Below are positions 1-10,351 of a stretch of 64,000 nt of DNA, one piece after another. The notes under the pieces are model-generated. The model searched no databases. It was not told the origin of the DNA and was given only the letters and a program-made list of their open reading frames with translations. The position numbers and the translations under genes are program-made. The DNA lies in contig NOKP01000063.1 in assembly GCA_002682825.1 (NCBI GenBank), positions 65,226-129,225 of the forward strand, read 5' to 3'. Positions within the stretch are counted from its first letter, which is position 1, and each line of letters starts with the position of its first letter. The stretch comes from Neonectria sp. B-13. Its lineage: Eukaryota; Ascomycota; Sordariomycetes; Hypocreales; Nectriaceae.

Positions 1-295
1 GAAGGAGTAGCTTAATACTTTCTTTTAGGTCCTTAGCTTCTCTAGGTTGTTCTACTATGAAAGGTATAGTTAAGGTAGTAGGTATACTATATACCTAGTT
101 ATATAGTCTATTAATAAAAGTATAAAGCTATATAATCTTAGTAATTATTTTAGTTATACTTAAAGGTATTATATATATTAATAGAGGATTTCCTTTAGTA
201 GCTAAATTAATAGTAGTAGAACATAGTATAGATATATTTAATAGTAAGTATTATTTAGGTTAATATTATAATATACTAAATAAGAGCTATTAATA

Positions 296-693
296 TATAA
301 TAGTTAGGCTTAACCTAAGGGTCTAAGGTAGGTCTAAGGTATATAATTTAATGATTAAGTAGATTAAGATATTATAGTAAGTAATATAGATTATATTAAT
401 AATATGTAAAGGTAAGTTATTATATAACTAAGTATAAAGTAAATTAAAGTATTAATAGCTAAGAAGCTTAAGGCTTTTATTTAATATATTAAGTAAATAT
501 AATTATATACTATAGTAATTATATAAGCTTATTAAGTAATAGTAAGTCTATTATTATAGCTTATTATAATAGAGTAAGCTAGATAGTCTAGCTTATATAG
601 TTAAGGTAAGTTTAGGAATATAAATATTATAAAAAGTAGGTATATTATAGTTCTACTAATTGTAACTGCTTAATCTTAATATAGGCTATAATA
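296..693 (+). repeat. RIP-mutated LTR, copy 1 (+ orientation)
   Basis: This stretch aligns by eye along its whole length with the clean solo LTR at 33690-34050. The clean start TGTAACGG appears here as TATAATAG, and the clean end GGCTGCAACA as GGCTATAATA. Differences are overwhelmingly C-to-T and G-to-A, as RIP produces. It lies just upstream of the chromoviral pol relic and could be its 5' LTR, with gag, protease and the start of RT deleted. Confidence 0.75.
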
Positions 694-837
694 AATAGTT
701 AAATATAATTACTCTTAAAGATTAAACCTTATTACTTTTTATTACTAAACTTAAAAATAGACTTTATAGAATAAAGGTCTTTATAATACTAGATCTTAAA
801 GGAATATATAACCTTATCTATATCTAATTAAAATATA

Positions 838-3680
838 AATAGAAAACTACCTTTAGAATAAAGTATAAACTCTTTAAATATCTTATTATACTTTTTAGAC
901 TTATAAATACTCTAGTATTATTCTAATGAATAATTAACTATATACTTTAAGAATACTTAAATATATTTATAGTATACTACTTAGATAATATCTTAATCTT
1001 CTTAAAGATTAAAGAAGAATATATAGAATATATCTATAAAATACTATAAGTATTATAAAATAATAAATTATTAATTAAACTAAAGAAAAGTTATTTCTAT
1101 ATTAAGAAAGTAGAATTTCTTAGATATATAATCTTATATAACTAGATTAAAATAGACCCTAAGAAAATTATTATAATTAGTAAATAGCCTAAACTAAAGA
1201 ATATTAAAGAAATATAATCCTTCTTTAAGTTTATAAACTATTACTAAAGATTTATTTAAAACTTTAGTAGACTTATTATACTTTTTATTAGATTTATAAA
1301 GAAAAAAGAAAACTTTTAATAGAATATAACTACTAAGAAAGCATTTAATAATATTAAGAATATTATTCTAAATAAACTAATATTACTAATCTTTAACCTT
1401 AAATAAGAAATCAAACTTAAGATAGACTTATTAGACTATATATAAAGCTCTTAGATTAAATAATAAGATAATAATAGTATATTTTACCCTATTGCCTTCT
1501 TCTCTTATAAAATGTATAAAGCTAAACTCAATTACTCTATCTATAATAAAAAATTCTTTATAATTATTAACTTATTTAAAGAATTTTAATACTATCTCTT
1601 AGAAAGTAAATACTAAATTAAGATCTATATAGACTATAAGAATATTACTTATTTTATAATTACTTAATAACTTATTAAATAATAACTTTATTATACTAAA
1701 TACCTTTTAGAATTTAATTATACTATTATTTATAGAAAAGGATTAGAAAATAAATAAACTAATATTATAAGCTACTAATATAACTTTAATAATAGAAAAT
1801 AAAAGATTAATAAATAACTTTTATACTTTATACTTAAAGAATATCTTAAATAAAAGTATATTACTATTATTAGATAATTATTTATTAATAAAGATAAAAT
1901 ATACTATAAGATATAATCTATCTAAGAAAGTATTACCTTTAAATAGAAAAAGAAGTTCTAAATATAATTATATAATCTAAAACTATAATAAATAATATTT
2001 AATAGACTAGACTAAGTTATAATAAACTAAAGTATAGTTTAAATTAAAGAAAGTCTTTATATACTATTAAAGCATTATAAAGACTTTATTAAATACTATT
2101 ATTAAACTATTAAACATTAATATAAATAGTTAAACAAATAGTTTTAAGACTATCTTAATAACTATTTTATATAGAATATAGAAGAACCTAATAACTACTA
2201 TTAATATAATATTTACTACTAATAGGACTTTAGTATAAAATACCTAAGTTATAAAGCTATATAATAAGTAGTAAACAATAAAGGAAAAACATTAGAAAAT
2301 ACTTATATTATTATAAATTATAATAACCTTTATACCTAGATCCAATAATATAATATTAAATTACCTATAGATAAAAAAACCAATAAGTAATAAATTCCTA
2401 GAGAACTTTAATATTAACTTATATAAGAAATATATAAGTATCTACTTTATAAATACTAAGAAGTTAATAAAACCCTTAATAAAGTTAGATTAATATACTA
2501 ATTTCCTAAGATAAAGATAATAATTAAGAAGATTACTAACTAATATAATAAATATTATAAAACTAAAGCTTAATACTATAAACCTTATAGAGAACTATAG
2601 CCCTTATTAGTTATTAAGTAACCTTAGGATTCTATTACTATAGATTTTATTATAAAACTACCTCTATTAAAGGACCCTATAATTAGAACCCTTTATAATA
2701 GTATTCTTATTATTATAGATAAACTTATAAAATTTTCCTATTTTATACCTTACTAAGAATTAATAGATATAGAACAATTTATCTATATCTTCCTATAAAA
2801 TATTATTAGTATTTATAGACTCCTTATAGAAATTCTCTTTAATTAAAAATCCCTTTTTACTTTAAAGTTTTAGTAATTACTTATAAACTATATAGGATTA
2901 AACTATTAACTTACTATAGCTTTCTAACCCTAGACTAATAGTTAGATAGAATAAATAAATTAAATACTAAAATAGTACTTTTAATACTATATTAATTATA
3001 AATAAAATAACTAGATTAAAAAGCTATTAACTATATAATTAAGCTATAATATAATTATAAACAAAAGTATAAAGCTTATCCTAATATATACTAATTTTAG
3101 ATTTAACCCTAATGCTTATAGAATAAGCTAAGATAGATTAATTATCCTTAAAGCTATTCTTATAATAGAAAAATTAAAAAATCTATATAAAGAACTTAAG
3201 ACTAAGCTTAAATTCATTAGAAACTAAATAAAAAAATACTATAACTTAAAAAGAATAAAGAGACTATCTTTTTAAGAGAGAAATATAGTCTATCTTATAA
3301 TAAAAAACATTAAAATAAAATAATAAAATAAAAAACTAGACTATAAGTTTATTAAACCTTATAAAATCATTAAGAAAATCTTAGAAAATAACTATTAATT
3401 AAACTTACTATTAAAAGTTAAACTTTACTTAGTTTTCTATATCTTACTCCTTAAGACTATAAAAAATATAATTTATATTAAGTTTAATAATAAATATAAA
3501 ACTAAGGTTAAAGGATTAAAAGAATATATAATAAAAGCAATCTTAAATATATATAAAGTAAATAATTAAACTAAGTATCTTATTAAATAGAAAGACTATC
3601 CTAAGAGCAATAATTAATAGGAACTAGCTAAAAACCTTACCTATATATAATACCTTCTAAAGAACTTTTACTAATAATAC
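838..3680 (+). mobile_element. Ty3/gypsy chromovirus pol relic (RT, RNase H, integrase, chromodomain)
   Basis: The plus strand reads as a retrotransposon polyprotein riddled with stops. RT is visible from about 838: a degraded TTFRIKYKLFKYLI segment, then YYLDNILIF where active elements have YLDDILIF, then VEFLRYII and IDPKK. RNase H-like sequence follows (NYSIYNKKFFIII; IYIDYKNITYF), then an integrase core (ITIDFIIKLPLL; TNSQIEQINQILKQY), and near 3517-3650 a chromodomain pattern (EYIIKAIL, TKYLIK, KDYPKSNN). Most stops sit where Gln or Trp is expected (CAA/CAG to TAA/TAG, TGG to TAG). Gag and protease are missing between the upstream LTR and RT. The combination of integrase and C-terminal chromodomain places it with the chromoviruses. 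It cannot encode protein now. Confidence 0.85.
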
Positions 3681-4363
3681 TAGAATTAAGTAAAATAGAA
3701 TAAGTACTTAAATTAATAGTACTTTAATTAATTACTCTATAATCCTCTAATAATTAAACCTTAAAAAGGGCCTTAGAATAAGTAATAATATCCTACTATT
3801 TTATTACCTTTAGCTTATTTAGATCCTTATAACCTTAATAAATTATCTTAACTGCCTTTTTATAAAGATACTTCTTCTAATAATATAAGTATTATAGTTA
3901 TATAAAAGCCTTAAAGAGATTAGCCTTAGCTTACTCTTTTTACTCTTTTAAATAATCCTTCTCTTAAGAAATACAAATAACTATAATAAATTAGTACTAT
4001 AAAAAACTATAAGTATAAAAAACCTATAAGCTTATAAAAATATACTACTAAAATTACAATTTATATACTTCTTCTCTATATAGAAATTATACTATAACTT
4101 TCTCTTTATAATAATATAAGAATAGTAATTTACTCTAAAATAAATAGAATAATAAGGCATTTTAAAGCTAAACTTTTTAATAATATTAATAATATTATTA
4201 TAGTAAGTAGATAAAACTTTAAAGTATAATAAGTTTTTAGAAATACAATCTAATATTATAATCAGTTAGAGGGATAAGAATAATTATAGAACTAAAAACA
4301 ATAGATACTTACTTCTTAGAAAAAGGTCTACTTAATAGATAAGATTAATAGAAGAGAGATATT
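3681..4363 (-). mobile_element. AT-rich retroelement remnant, possibly gag of a minus-strand element
   Basis: Extremely AT-rich with almost no CpA or TpG. On the minus strand, directly inside the reversed LTR at 4364-4765, short lysine- and tyrosine-rich open stretches could be a degraded gag. I see no zinc knuckle or protease motif, so this is inferred from position only. On the plus strand the pol reading fades out soon after the chromodomain. Confidence 0.3.
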
Positions 4364-4765
4364 ATATTATAGCCTAGGTTAAAACTAAATAGTTATAATT
4401 AGTAGAATCATTTTAGTATCTACTTTTTCCTTTCTATTATAATATATAATACTTATACATTAAATAAGCTCTATTTAATACAGTTTAATACTATAAGTAT
4501 ATATATATTGAATAAGTACTATTTAATACAACTTAATACTATTTAATTATATTAGTCTTATATATATATATATATTTATTTAGTACATTAAATAAGAGCT
4601 TTAAGCTCCTTAGCTATTAATACTCCTACTTGATTATATAATAACTTACCTTTATATATTACTATTATAACCTATATTACTTACTATAACATTCTAATCC
4701 ACTTAATTATTAAACTATATACCTTAGATCTACTCTAAACTCCTAGGTTAAGCCTAACTATTACA
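4364..4765 (-). repeat. RIP-mutated LTR, copy 2 (- orientation)
   Basis: The reverse complement matches the LTR at 33690-34050 end to end. The left edge TATTATAGCC corresponds to the clean terminus TGTTGCAGCC, and the right edge ends in TTACA, the complement of TGTAA. It is inverted relative to copy 1 at 296-693, so the two do not form a simple LTR pair. It abuts the 0.5-kb repeat starting at 4766. Confidence 0.75.
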
Positions 4766-5313
4766 GAAAGAGATAAGAAATAATACCCTAAATGGATAAT
4801 AGTTCCTTAGGGAGGTATATAGAAATGCATTATATAGGCGTCTTAGTTGGTTAGCCTGAAGCTGCACTAGATAGTGCATATGTGGTTAGACAGTCTAGTG
4901 TTTAGTACCTCCTAATAGGAAAGTATCTTATGAGGTAGATTGTTAAGTTGAAAGTAGGAAAGAGTGTTAGTAAGGCATTGAAATGGCCTACTGTTGGCTT
5001 AGCAATTGGCATTATAGAAGATAGAGGTTCAACCTAGAATTGAGTAGTAACTTTGAATGTAAAATTATAGAATAAATTCCTAGAAAACAAAGGCAAAGTC
5101 TAGAGCTTTGAGCTCAATGAGCTCATATCTTTTGTCTTTCTGCTGAAAGAATCTCTTTAGTCTCTTGTCTCTCTCAATGATGATCCCCTAGAAAGAAAAA
5201 GACCCCTTTCCTCCTTCCCTTCTTAACCTCCCTTATAGCTGCCCCTCCCCTTCTATACCCAATTACATCCCTGCTAGCAACCAGCTAGCCCACTTAGTCC
5301 TTCGCCCCTGCTA
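4766..5313 (+). repeat. Dispersed 0.5-kb repeat, lightly mutated copy, with Tc1-like transposase trace
   Basis: This block recurs in a heavily mutated form at 7103-7625 in the same orientation. It keeps CpA and TpG where the second copy has TpA. Around 4929-5037 the plus strand reads MR*IVKLKVGKSVSKALKW followed by P, T, V and later RGST. That resembles the helix-turn-helix start of Tc1/mariner transposases (RGxIVxL, GKSxS, STV, RGST). The rest contains stops and is not readable. The transposase link is an inference from a short segment; the repeat relationship is directly visible. Confidence 0.6.
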
Positions 5314-5643
5314 CATTAAGTGGATTAGGATGTTATAGTAAGTAATATAGGTTATAATAGTAATATGCAATAGTAAGTTATTGTATAACTAAGTATAATT
5401 ATTAATAGCTAAGGAGCTTAGGGCTCTTATCCAATGTATTAAATGAATATATATATATATATTATAGTATTCTATTGGATTATAGTCTATAGGAGTAATC
5501 CTATTAATAAATTATAGTTTAAGATTATAAGCTATAATAGAATTATAATTGTTAATTATAAGTTAATCCTGATTGGTAGGAAATTGGTAGAGGCAGTATA
5601 ATGTATATATGCTATATAACTAGGGTTAACCTAGGCTGTAATA
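5314..5643 (+). repeat. 5'-truncated LTR fragment, copy 3 (+ orientation)
   Basis: Matches the solo LTR at 33690-34050 from its interior (AAGTAGATCAAG, here AAGTGGATTAGG) to its end (GGCTGCAACA, here GGCTGTAATA). It is less mutated than copies 1 and 2. The first part of the LTR is missing, replaced by the end of the 0.5-kb repeat. Confidence 0.65.
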
Positions 5644-5879
5644 ATTAAGCTAAAAAAAAAAGAGAAAATCTATAAAATAAAGAATAAGTATTTATATTAT
5701 TATAATATAAAATAATAGTTCTAATTATAAGTATACTAATTATTACACTATTGAAACTACTATTTAGACTACTATTTCTGCCTATCCACAATTGCGCTGA
5801 ACAGTCATATGTTTCCTTTGCTTAAGCTTAACAGGGGGATAGATCTTTGGATTTTGAACCTAATTATTGACTTTTACCC
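5644..5879. other. AT-rich spacer, no gene seen
   Basis: Low-complexity AT-rich sequence at the edge of the RIP block. Base composition recovers towards normal after about 5760. I see no coding or RNA signal. Confidence 0.6.
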
Positions 5880-6177
5880 CCTCCAGCTTCCCAGAACTCC
5901 CTCCGCCAAATCCCTCCATGCTTCATGGCCGATGTTAAAGATGACCAGATTCCCTCGGTTTCCAATGCATCACTCCTTCAGCTGCAGATTGGTCAGAACA
6001 ACATCATCTGTCAACTGCATGATCCATGGGGCAGAGATAGGGTCGTACAGCTTCTTGAGGAACTCCTTCTCTGCAGCAGTGATATTGCTATTCCTTTCTA
6101 GCTTTAGAGCTAGCCTCTCTAGAAAGAGCTGTTCTATTGCAATCCACTGGGCTATTGCTGTATCAAGCTAGATTCCA
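5880..6177 (-). pseudogene. Unrecognised decayed ORF fragment
   Basis: The minus strand keeps a protein-like reading of about 95 residues with one internal TGA. It includes a stretch beginning ERNSNITAAEKEFLKKLYD, then PWIMQLTDDVVLTNL, the stop, and GNRGNLVIFNIGHEAWRDL. Composition and continuity suggest a former coding region, probably from a repeated element given the surroundings. I do not recognise the family. Confidence 0.35.
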
Positions 6178-6520
6178 TCTTACAGCAGGATGTTACAGCC
6201 AAAGACTACCAATTGGACCAATTTCTCAGGTCTAAAGCAATTGATCATAGGCTGTTTTATATGCCCTAGGCCAGACTTTTAAGCTGCAATTTGCAGCATA
6301 GAAATAAGGCTTGGATGTTCTTTCAATTCGATATATAGGTCATATGAGAGCCCATGTGTATAGCTTAGCAAGGGCTCGCCGGGCTATAGTGCGATTCGGA
6401 CGGTCATCTTGTGCGATCGGTGGTATGGTTGTTGTATTGTTTGGAAGGTCGGATGGAATGCGAAGAGCCTGGAAAGCGCAGAGCCTTGCAGGCTGGGCTT
6501 TTATCCCAAGGGGTTTTAGC

Positions 6521-6609
6521 CTTTTCCAAGGTCTAGCTTTTCTAAGATCTAGCTTTTCCAAGATCTAGCTTTTCCAAGATCTAGCTTTTCCAAGATCTAG
6601 CTTTTCCAG
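6521..6609. repeat. 16-bp tandem repeat, about 5.5 copies
   Basis: The unit TCTAGCTTTTCCAAGA repeats head to tail. The first copies differ slightly (AAGG, CTAAGA), the later ones are identical. Each junction creates an AGATCT palindrome. It sits just before the first assembly gap, consistent with a hard-to-assemble repeat region. From 6178 to 6520 I see no supported gene. Confidence 0.9.
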
Positions 6610-6656
6610 CTGATTGGGGCAGCAAAACTTACACCTTAACTTTATAGCAGAAACTT

Positions 6657-6756
6657 NNNNNNNNNNNNNNNNNNNNNNNNNNNNNNNNNNNNNNNNNNNN
6701 NNNNNNNNNNNNNNNNNNNNNNNNNNNNNNNNNNNNNNNNNNNNNNNNNNNNNNNN
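6657..6756. other. Assembly gap of 100 N
   Basis: Exactly 100 unknown bases, a common placeholder for a gap of unknown size. Sequence on either side is not obviously continuous: left is normal composition with tandem repeats, right is AT-rich RIP sequence with a run of about 25 A at 6832-6856. Confidence 0.98.
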
Positions 6757-7102
6757 TTTTTCTGTTTTCTTTTATACTGTTTAACCTTTAGCCTCTTCTC
6801 TAGGTGTGTGCTACCAAGGACTATTATATCTAAAAAAAAAAAAAAAAAAAAAAAAATACTAATTATTAATTTTCTTATATTATCTTAAATAAAGGTTTAT
6901 TACTAAATAATATATATTCTTAATATTAAAGAATTTTAAACTATTATAAACTATAATCTAAAGGCTTTTTTAATCTTGTTCTATTCTAATCTAGCTTAGT
7001 TTATTTCTTTAATACTCTTAGAGAATAATTAAATACTAAAGAAACTCCTTAAAGAGAGAAAACTTTATACTTCTAATTAGTCCTATTTTAACAGTAAAAA
7101 GA

Positions 7103-7625
7103 GACAAGAAATAATACTCTAAATGAATAATAATCCCTTAAGAAGATATATAAGAGTGTATTATATAAGTATTTTAGTTAGTTAGCTTTAAGCTATGTTA
7201 AATAGTATATATATAGTTAGAAAATCTAATATTTAATACTTTTTAATAGGAATATATCTTATAAAATTAATTATTAAGTTAAAAATAAAAAAGAATATTA
7301 ATAAGATATTAAAAAGCTTTATAATTAGCTTAATAATTAGTATTATAAAAGACTAAGATTTAATTCTAAATTGAATACTAATTTTAATAATAATTATAGA
7401 ATTCTCTTTTAGAAAATAAAGGTAAAAGCTTAAGTATTAAGCTTAATAAGCTTATCTTTCTTATCTTTCTACTATAAGAAGCTCTTATCTCTTTAATTAC
7501 TTATAAAATAAAAAATAAAATAAAAAGCTTTTCTTTTTTCCCTTTTTAACCTTTCTTATAACTATCCCTTTTTAGACTTAATTATTCTCTTATTAGTAAT
7601 TAACTAGTCTACTTAGTATTCAATC
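7103..7625 (+). repeat. Dispersed 0.5-kb repeat, heavily RIP-mutated copy
   Basis: Collinear with 4766-5313 over its full length. Nearly all differences are G-to-A or C-to-T relative to the other copy; for example CCCTAAATGGATAATAG there is CTCTAAATGAATAATAA here. No coding capacity remains. The flanking stretch 6857-7102 is AT-rich with nothing identifiable. Confidence 0.8.
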
Positions 7626-7629
7626 TCTA

Positions 7630-7909
7630 TTATAATAACTTTAAACTATAATCTATTAAATAGAATTATAATTTTAAACTATAATCTAATAGAATACTAT
7701 AAAGTATATATATATATATTTATTTAATATATTAAATAAAAGTCTTAAGCTTTTTATCTATTAATATTATTACTTAGTTATATAATAACTTACTATTATA
7801 TATTATTATTATAATTTAAATTATTTATTATAATATTTTAATCTACTTAATTATTAAATTCTATGCTTTAGATCTACTTTATACTCTTAAGATAAACCTA
7901 ACTATTATA
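7630..7909 (-). repeat. Truncated RIP-mutated LTR, copy 4 (- orientation)
   Basis: The reverse complement aligns with the first part of the solo LTR at 33690-34050, from the TGTAACGG-like start (near 7909) through the AAGGAGCTTAAGGC core. The distal end is missing at the junction with the 0.5-kb repeat. It mirrors copy 3, which is also truncated at the edge of that repeat. Confidence 0.65.
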
Positions 7910-8352
7910 CCTATTTATACCTTATTAATTATACAGTTAATAGATAATACTATTTTAATCAATCTATAGCTAAAAGAATAATATATTAAAAACTAAGGAA
8001 TCCTACTATGTAAAGGGATTTAGTAAAAGGAGTTCTATAGAAGGGGCAAAAGTTAATAACTAGGTTTAAAATCTAAAGATCTATCTCTCTATTAAGCTTG
8101 AGCAAAGAAAGCATATAATTCAGTAGAATTACAGATGAGCAGAAACAGTAGTCTAAACAGTAGTTTTAATAGTGCTTAATAAACAATAAAGCCTTAATAG
8201 CCTACTTTAGATTATATTATTTATTGTACAGAGGAAGCGTAGAGTAGTTCAACCGCAGGCTGACTGGCTGGGCAAGTTGACTTAAATGATATGTAAATGG
8301 CGCTGCTCTCATTTATCTCCGCAATTTCAACTCAGCCGCATCCTCATCTCGT
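7910..8352. other. Boundary of the AT-rich block, no gene seen
   Basis: AT-rich up to about 8220, then normal composition. No supported gene or RNA. Confidence 0.6.
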
Positions 8353-8516
8353 CGATCCCTCTCCGAAGTTCTTCCTACAAGTACTGCATACGGTGTCATT
8401 TTGGCATTGTTACTGCTCAATGCGCCATAATCATCGACCCCTCTCTAAGTTCCTTCTACAAGTACTGCACACGGTCTCATCCTGAAATCGTTTCTGCTTA
8501 ACGCGTCATGATCGTT
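8353..8516. repeat. 82-bp tandem duplication
   Basis: Two adjacent copies of a unit starting CGATCCCTCT and CGACCCCTCT and containing TACAAGTACTGCA. They diverge by scattered substitutions. It lies upstream of the secreted-protein gene at 8799; no role is evident. A TATA-like TCTATAAGAGG occurs near 8665. Confidence 0.8.
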
Positions 8517-8798
8517 CGATAGGTTACCGGTTTGGACTCCCGTGTAGGCTGTACCCGAGTAAAAATAAGATACTGCTTCAGGCTATGCAATATGCGTGAT
8601 TATTATCCAGTGGAACCCATTAGTAACAAGCATTGGTAACGGGGAGATGATAAAACGATGGGTTCTATAAGAGGCACCAAGCCTTCTGGATTTTCTCAGA
8701 TTTAAGCAACACATGCACCTCTTCTAGATTCGACAACAAATCTTGACTCTCTTAGTCGCTTAAATTCTAAGACCAAGTTCTCTCACCCACTCTTTGCC

Positions 8799-9874
8799 AT
8801 GCGTTTCTCATCGCTCGCTTTAGCAGCTTTCACACCTGCGACTTTTGCTGCGCCTCCCTCTGCAAAAGACGGCACGCAAGAGGTGCATCTCATCTGGCTG
8901 CATGACAAGGAGACGGGACAGAAGTCATTGACCTTAACCGATGCTGCCGAGACCAAGATTTACGGCCACGCATGCGACGCGACGCTGGACGGCGTCGACT
9001 TCAAGAGAGGCGTCAACCACAACGGCTTTGGCGATATCACTGTATTCGGGAAAAAGTACAAGGTCCACGGGGACCCGGTGCTCTCTGGTGGTGCCCAGTG
9101 CGGCAAGAAGTTTAATGCGAAAGCTGCCGAGGTGACCTGCTCCATTCCCAACGTGCCTAGCAAGAGTCTTAGGGAGCTTGACACTGCCGACGTGAAGAAA
9201 TGTTTTGACGACGAGTTCATCCTGTTCCGTTCCTTCAACTCAAGCATCCCAGATGACCAGATTGTGGCCAAGCGACAAGGTGGTGGAACAGGATGCTTCC
9301 CTGCATCATGCACCCTGCTGATTGGTGACGGAGATCCTCATCAGAACTTCCTGCGTAAGCAGATTTCGGTAAGCTCAATGCGCTTGACGACGCGGCTCTA
9401 ATCAGAGGCTCGATCCGAACGGCTTAATTATGCAATGCTAACGACTGCTTCAGGAAAACCTAGTTTGTGATCCTAGCCACCAATGTGTCATGGGAGCCGA
9501 CCAGGGTCACGACTATACCATTGGGTATTCCGTCAGCGCTGAGATCTTCGGTTGGATTACAGGTGGGTTTTCCGTCTCTCAAACAGCGAGTACCGGTTCT
9601 CATTAGGATTGCTATGGTGATGGTGGCGAGACGGTTTGCGAATGGTACAATATGGCTCGTAAGTCGTTCCCCTTGGATTGGTCTGATAGTTGGTCTGGCT
9701 TAGTGTTGCAAAGTAACTGACGCGTTTTTCAAAGATACGGCCTATACTGTCGGTGATGGGTCGTGTAACCCCTGTGGAGGCTCTGAGCTTGATCCGAATG
9801 GTGTGCACGCCGTTATCAAGTCACCAAATAAGGATAACGCTGGCGGAGGCTTCTACTGCGTTAACGGCGACTAA
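8799..9874 (+). pseudogene. Small secreted protein gene with one in-frame TAG
   Basis: Three exons are readable: 8799-9368, 9454-9658 and 9735-9874, joined by GT-AG introns in consistent phases (0, then 1). The protein would be 303 residues. It starts with a signal peptide (MRFSSLALAAFTPATFAAPP) and carries scattered cysteines. The later exons read CDPSHQCVMGADQGHDY, then DCYGDGGETVCEWYN, then a tail with NPCGG and GGGFYCVNGD. Codon 241 (9604-9606) is TAG between SH and DCYGD; no plausible intron removes it, and CAG-to-TAG would explain it. The rest looks intact, so the mutation is recent, a strain-specific loss, or a sequencing error. I do not recognise the family. Confidence 0.65.
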
Positions 9875-10351
9875 TTGTCGTACTATTGCGTCTCAGTACT
9901 GGCAGGAGTAAACCACGTAAGAGGGCTAGGGTAGGGTGGAAGTCAAAAGGATAGGCCCAGTGAGTGGCGATTTTGAGTACATGGCCAGGGGCAGATACGA
10001 AACTTTATCACCTAGGTTTAAATACCTTACTACCACACCTTCATACCCATATTAGAGCAATGTTATGAAACCGAAAACAAAGTTGTATTTGTTAAAATTC
10101 ATAAACCTCTGACAGTTTACATGTCCTTTATTGCAGGAACAGACGATCGGGAGGTGAAACCAGGTGCTAATATGAGAAAGAAAACTGTCCTCTGTAACAT
10201 TTCTTCGCGGCAATCGACAATTGTCACTCTTTTCCGTCTACTCAGAGTACCAAGGGCTTTTTCTGGACCAACTTGGCTTTCCTTTATATTTTGTCCTCTA
10301 GACCTTAAGCTCAAAATCCAGCTGCCTCATATTTAGACATCTATAACATAC
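9875..10351. other. Intergenic, no gene seen
   Basis: Normal-composition sequence between the end of the secreted-protein gene and the 3' end of the convergent GMC pseudogene. Only short overlapping reading frames, none protein-like. Confidence 0.55.

Noticed and set aside
5809..6171. 120-codon plus-strand open frame
   Set aside because: The minus strand of the same interval gives a more protein-like reading; the plus frame has unnatural composition.
1..8230. CRISPR-like or regularly spaced repeats in the AT-rich block
   Set aside because: Repetitiveness is due to low complexity and LTR copies; there is no regular spacer pattern and the genome is fungal.
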